Of a stretch of 64,000 nt of DNA, positions 61,109 through 64,000 are shown one piece after another. A model generated the notes under the pieces. The model saw only the letters and a program-made list of their open reading frames with translations, searched no databases and had not been told where the DNA came from. Each line of letters begins with the position of its first letter. Within the stretch, counting starts at the first letter, position 1. The translations under genes were made by a program, and so were the position numbers. Origin of the DNA: Petunia secreta (Eukaryota; Streptophyta; Magnoliopsida; Solanales; Solanaceae). The DNA lies in assembly GCA_029990175.1 (NCBI GenBank), contig JARKIP010000065.1, positions 5,956,501 to 6,020,500 of the forward strand. Direction: 5' to 3'.

Positions 61109-62515
61109 ATGGGAAGCAGTCAGATCCCACGGGAAGAGAACCATGAAGCCGATGCTCTCGCAAACATGGGATCAGTGGCAGAGATAGGGGCAGCCAGCTC
61201 TTCAGTTGTTGTCCAACTTCTCTACACGACCATGGATAAAGAGAAGTTCGAAGTCAATACCATCAACGCTACTTGGGACTGGCGGAATGAGATAACAAAT
61301 TATCTTATCCATGGAACTCTACCTGCAGATGCAAAAGCTGCATGCAAACTCTGAGTGAAAGCTACCCGATATACAATTCTCAACGGCGAGCTTTACCGGA
61401 GGATGTTCGCAGGACCTCTTGCAAAATGCCTTGGACCTAATCAGATCAATTACGTAATGAGAGAAGTCCACGAAGGCTGTTGCGGAAAAAACTCCGGAGG
61501 TAAGGCACTAACCCGGAAGCTGATTCGTGCAGGCTATTATTGGGACAAGATGGAGAAAGATACGAACAAGTTTGTCAATAAGTGTGACAAATGCCAAAGG
61601 TTCGCTCATCTTCTCCACCAACCAGCATAGCCACTCCACTCAATAATCTCCCCGTGACCCTTCATGAAATGGGGGATGGACATCGTTGGATCTCTTCCCA
61701 CAGCACCAAGGGGGATGCGATTCTTACTAATCATTACCGACTACTTCACAAAGTGGGTCGAAGCGGCAGCATATTCGTGGATACGACAAACGGAAGTCGT
61801 TGACTTCCTCTGGCGTTTTGTCGTGTGTCGCTTTGGAGCACCTAAGGAAATAGTCATGGACAACGGCCCGCAATTCATCGGCCAGAAAGTGACTAGGTTC
61901 CTCGATGATCTGCACATCAAAAGGATCACTTCTTCTCCATATCATCCTGTTGCAAATGGACAGGCGGAATCTACCAACAAAATCATCGTTGAGTCCCTTA
62001 AAAAGCGCCTCGAGCAGGCAAAGGGATGTTGGGTAGAGGAGTTACCTGGAGTATTATGTGCTTATCGCACAACTATAAAAATGAGTACCGGAGAAACTCC
62101 TTACTCATTAGTGTATGGTGCAGATTCTCTAATCCCAGTTGAAATCGAAGAGCCCAGCTTACGATACGCACATGCCACTGAGGAATCAAACTTAGTCAAT
62201 CTATCCGAAGAGCTGGACCTCCTCGAGGAACGCAGAGAGATGGCCCTTGTACGAGTAATCGCTCAAAAAGAACGAATCGAGCAATACTACAATCGGGGAC
62301 TGCGCGTACGAAGTTTTCAAGTCGGGGACTTTGTACTCAGAAAAGTCTCCCAGAGCACACAGGAAACAAATTCAGCGAAGCTTGGTCCTAACTGGGAAGG
62401 CCCCTACAAAGTAATTGCTTCGGTCGGCAAAGGATCTTATCGTTTGGCACGACCAGACGGCTCTACTGTCCCGAACAGTTGGAATGTGGTTCACCTCAAA
62501 AGGTATCACTTTTAA
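61109..62515 (+). pseudogene. Tat RNase H tail and integrase
   Basis: Read in a frame shifted from the upstream one: a one-base change near 61110 (between the EWEAV and IPREENHEADALANM blocks). Stops at 61352, 61628 and 61655 interrupt it. The zinc region has HEGCCGKNSGG, where the second zinc-binding His is Asn, then KCDKCQRF. The core has WGMDIVG (Asp), VMDNGPQF (Asp) and HPVANGQAES (Glu). The C-terminus ends with a GPYKVI..GSYRL..WNVVHLKRY block at TAA 62513. The last 283 codons are uninterrupted. Confidence 0.85.
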
Positions 62516-62622
62516 GTGGTAAAACGGTTAGTCATCTCACACTTACCTTTTATCTTTATGAAAAGCTCTTACTTTTATTATATATTCTCTCTAAATGGTA
62601 CTAACGACCTGAACAAGGTCAG

Positions 62623-62695
62623 ATCCGTTTAGCTCAACTAGTAGAGCTCGAAGTTCTTCAGCTTCGCGGCTGTGGGTTCGAATCCCACAACGGAC
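62623..62695 (+). tRNA. tRNA-like sequence (pseudo-tRNA, anticodon uncertain)
   Basis: A cloverleaf can be drawn. Acceptor ATCCGTT/AACGGAC pairs at six of seven positions (first pair mismatched). U8-A9 equivalent is TA. The D stem is GCTC/GAGC with an 8-nt loop lacking GG. The anticodon stem CGAAG/CTTCG has five pairs but an 8-nt loop TTCTTCAG instead of 7. The variable loop is 5 nt. The T arm GTGGG/CCCAC with loop TTCGAAT is perfect, including the B box GGTTCGAATCC. Discriminator A, no encoded CCA. Overall closest in my memory to tRNA-Lys. It lies 108 bp after the integrase stop. Confidence 0.55.
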
Positions 62696-62823
62696 ACACT
62701 CCTCGTTTGGTTATATGTGTTCTATATGCGACTTACCGACAACTCTTTTCATGTTATCACTTTACGTGCTCCAACATAAAAACAAGGAGGGTGGTGAGAG
62801 GCCCCTGTAGGCCAGATAAGACC

Positions 62824-62863
62824 TTACCAAAAGGCAGAAGACGTTACCAAAAGGCAGAAGACG
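62824..62863 (+). repeat. 20-bp tandem repeat, two units
   Basis: TTACCAAAAGGCAGAAGACG twice, 62824-62843 and 62844-62863, in the Tat 3' non-coding region. Confidence 0.9.
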
Positions 62864-62880
62864 TTAAAGTTTTTCAAAAA

Positions 62881-63048
62881 AAACTTTTACGTGATGAGAC
62901 TTCCACGACAAATAAGAGGAGTCATTCACAAAACAAAAACTTTTACGTGATAAGACTTCCACGACAAATGAGAGGAGTCATTCACAAAACCAAAAAACTT
63001 TCATGTGACAAGGCTTCCACGAAAATAAGAGAAGTCGTTCACAAGGCC
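62881..63048 (+). repeat. About 57-bp tandem repeat, three units
   Basis: Units start near 62884, 62940 and 62998 (CTTTTACGTGATGAGACTTC-like, then CCACGACAAATAAGAGGAGT). The third is more diverged. The frame 62707-63153 spans them and mirrors the repeat; no domain is recognised. Confidence 0.85.
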
Positions 63049-63558
63049 AACAACTCGGCCAGAGCCAATCTACAAAGCCATGCAACAACTTTCAACTATC
63101 GAAACGATAAAAAAAGCTATACGCACAGAGCAACGATTCGGCTAAAACTCTAAACGACCACAATTCTGTCAGACTACTTGCAACTTACGACCTCTTCCTA
63201 ACGAAAGGCTAAGTTAAAAACATTTGGGCAGACTCTTGAAAGATACGAACTTAATAAAGTTCTTACTTCAGAAAACTCCCAATCATGAGGCACGAAAGCC
63301 ACAACATATGCAAACAAAAGGTCAAGAAGTTCAAACTAAATATAGTCACTGGAAAGATCTAAGCAGCATATATACATTATCTTTGTGAATTGATAAAATG
63401 CTGAATACGGCTGACAGAAATTCGCAGAGTGTTCAAAGGCCAAACAAACCGGCCATACAAAGGATCAGAAAGTCTCTACTAGACTTCTGTCCATCAACAA
63501 ACAAGTCCGGCTCTCGCCAGACGATAAAAACTACATCAATCACAGATTGAAAAAGGCA
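63049..63558 (+). other. Tat 3' non-coding region, nothing else recognised
   Basis: About 510 bp between the tandem repeats and the end of the antisense ORF. No further repeat or coding frame seen. Confidence 0.4.
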
Positions 63559-63999
63559 TTAACATTTAGGGCTACGACCAAAACTCGACGCACCAGCTCC
63601 GTCAGTCCTGCCGTCGTTCCCTGAATTCTCGCCGTCGTCTTCGTCTTCATCATCATCATCACCTTCAGACTCTTCAGGGGAGAGACCCAATGCTTGATGT
63701 ATTCTTCGAACAACGTTCTTTGTTGTTTGCAGCATCTCCTCGACATTAACTTGTCCAGCCTGAATCTGCACGAGAAATGCACGCTTGGCCTCAAGGGCTG
63801 CAAGCTTAGATTTGATTTCAGACTGATCACGCAGGTTCGCCAAATCCTTGGTTAATGCGGTCGGAGCACTCATTAACTGAGCGACCTGATCCTTGGCAGC
63901 CTGGAGATCAGCCCTGGCTTTAACTGATTCTTCATTAGCTCTCTGCAGATCCATCTCAAGAGATGTACGGTCTTCGATAGCGCCATTCAAAGAATTTCT
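63559..63999 (-). CDS. Antisense ORF of the Tat element, C-terminal part (coiled coil, acidic tail)
   Basis: An open frame on the strand opposite to gag-pol, stop at 63559-63561, still open at the window edge, so the start is outside. The visible 146 codons form a heptad-rich helical region (Leu, Ala, Lys, Glu; about residues 10-75), then a run of Asp/Glu-rich and Gly/Asn/Ser residues, ending in a short basic tail. Antisense ORFs in the 3' part of Tat elements are known (for example in maize Grande). The family of transposon proteins annotated as putative gypsy-type transposon has similar coiled coils, but the diagnostic domain would lie outside this window. The visible part has no stop or frameshift, in contrast to gag-pol. 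Confidence 0.6.
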   Translation of the reverse strand, partial: RNSLNGAIEDRTSLEMDLQRANEESVKARADLQAAKDQVAQLMSAPTALTKDLANLRDQSEIKSKLAALEAKRAFLVQIQAGQVNVEEMLQTTKNVVRRIHQALGLSPEESEGDDDDEDEDDGENSGNDGRTDGAGASSFGRSPKC

Positions 64000-64000
64000 A

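Larger units (their letters stand above)
56138..64000 (+). mobile_element. Tat-lineage Gypsy retrotransposon (5' LTR to 3' non-coding region; right end outside window)
   Basis: Plus-strand order: 5' LTR (to 56810), tRNA-Arg primer site (56814-56831), gag, protease, RT, RNase H, a second RNase H, integrase (to 62515), then a 3' non-coding region with a tRNA-like sequence, tandem repeats and an antisense ORF. A second, archaeal-type RNase H after the usual one and a long 3' region with antisense coding are hallmarks of Tat elements. gag to integrase is one continuous frame spoiled by twelve stops and one frameshift, so the copy is dead. Confidence 0.85.

Noticed and set aside
62707..63153. 148-codon frame over the Tat 3' repeats
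   Set aside because: The peptide simply repeats with the tandem DNA units and has no domain; antisense and tandem structure explain it.

Overview
This is a plant nuclear window with no convincing single-copy host gene. It is an AT-rich, heterochromatin-like stack of transposable elements. The Copia, Athila-type and Tat-type LTR retrotransposons, the Helitrons, and a Mutator-like element (MULE) carrying a ULP1/DUF1985 gene point to a flowering plant, most likely a eudicot. Solanaceae is only my impression. Nearly every reading frame is broken by nonsense codons or frameshifts, so the window records transposition history rather than active genes.

Layout: (1) 1-~3.2 kb: 5' part of a Ty1/Copia element on the minus strand, running off the left edge. 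(2) 4,047-15,598: Athila-type Gypsy element on the minus strand, with a complete 5' LTR on the right (14,263-15,598), a tRNA-Asp primer site, decayed gag-pol, an extra env-position ORF, and a 3' LTR cut to 387 bp. (3) 15,994-16,932: a MITE. (4) 17,247-27,439: two related Helitrons, A and B, joined head-to-tail. A holds an RPA-like gene fragment; B holds a solo LTR and a small MITE. (5) 27.4-36.7 kb: unassigned DNA with tandem repeats of about 184 bp, two inverted non-autonomous Mutator-like elements each with a perfect 9-bp target duplication, a CpG-decayed Helitron end between them, a long TA microsatellite and a further Helitron 3' end. (6) 39,195-39,979: a second solo LTR of the same family, with a perfect 5-bp duplication. 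(7) 41,145-53,932: a 12.8-kb MULE with 19-bp perfect terminal inverted repeats and a perfect 9-bp duplication. It carries a decayed MuDR-type transposase on the plus strand and, converging on it, a multi-exon DUF1985 plus ULP1-like (C48) peptidase gene whose expected catalytic His and Cys are replaced. (8) 54.0-54.5 kb: a LINE 3' end with its A-tail and a reverse Helitron 3' end. (9) ~56.1-64.0 kb: a Tat-lineage Gypsy element on the plus strand with a tRNA-Arg primer site, two RNase H domains, a tRNA-like sequence, 3' tandem repeats and an antisense coiled-coil ORF, running off the right edge.

The strongest points are the fully bounded 12.8-kb ULP1-carrying MULE, the tandem Helitrons, the inverted pair of small Mutator-like elements flanking a decayed Helitron terminus, and the tRNA-like sequence plus antisense ORF in the Tat element. 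All family assignments come from reading motifs, not from database searches. Intron boundaries are inferred from GT/AG sites and domain continuity.
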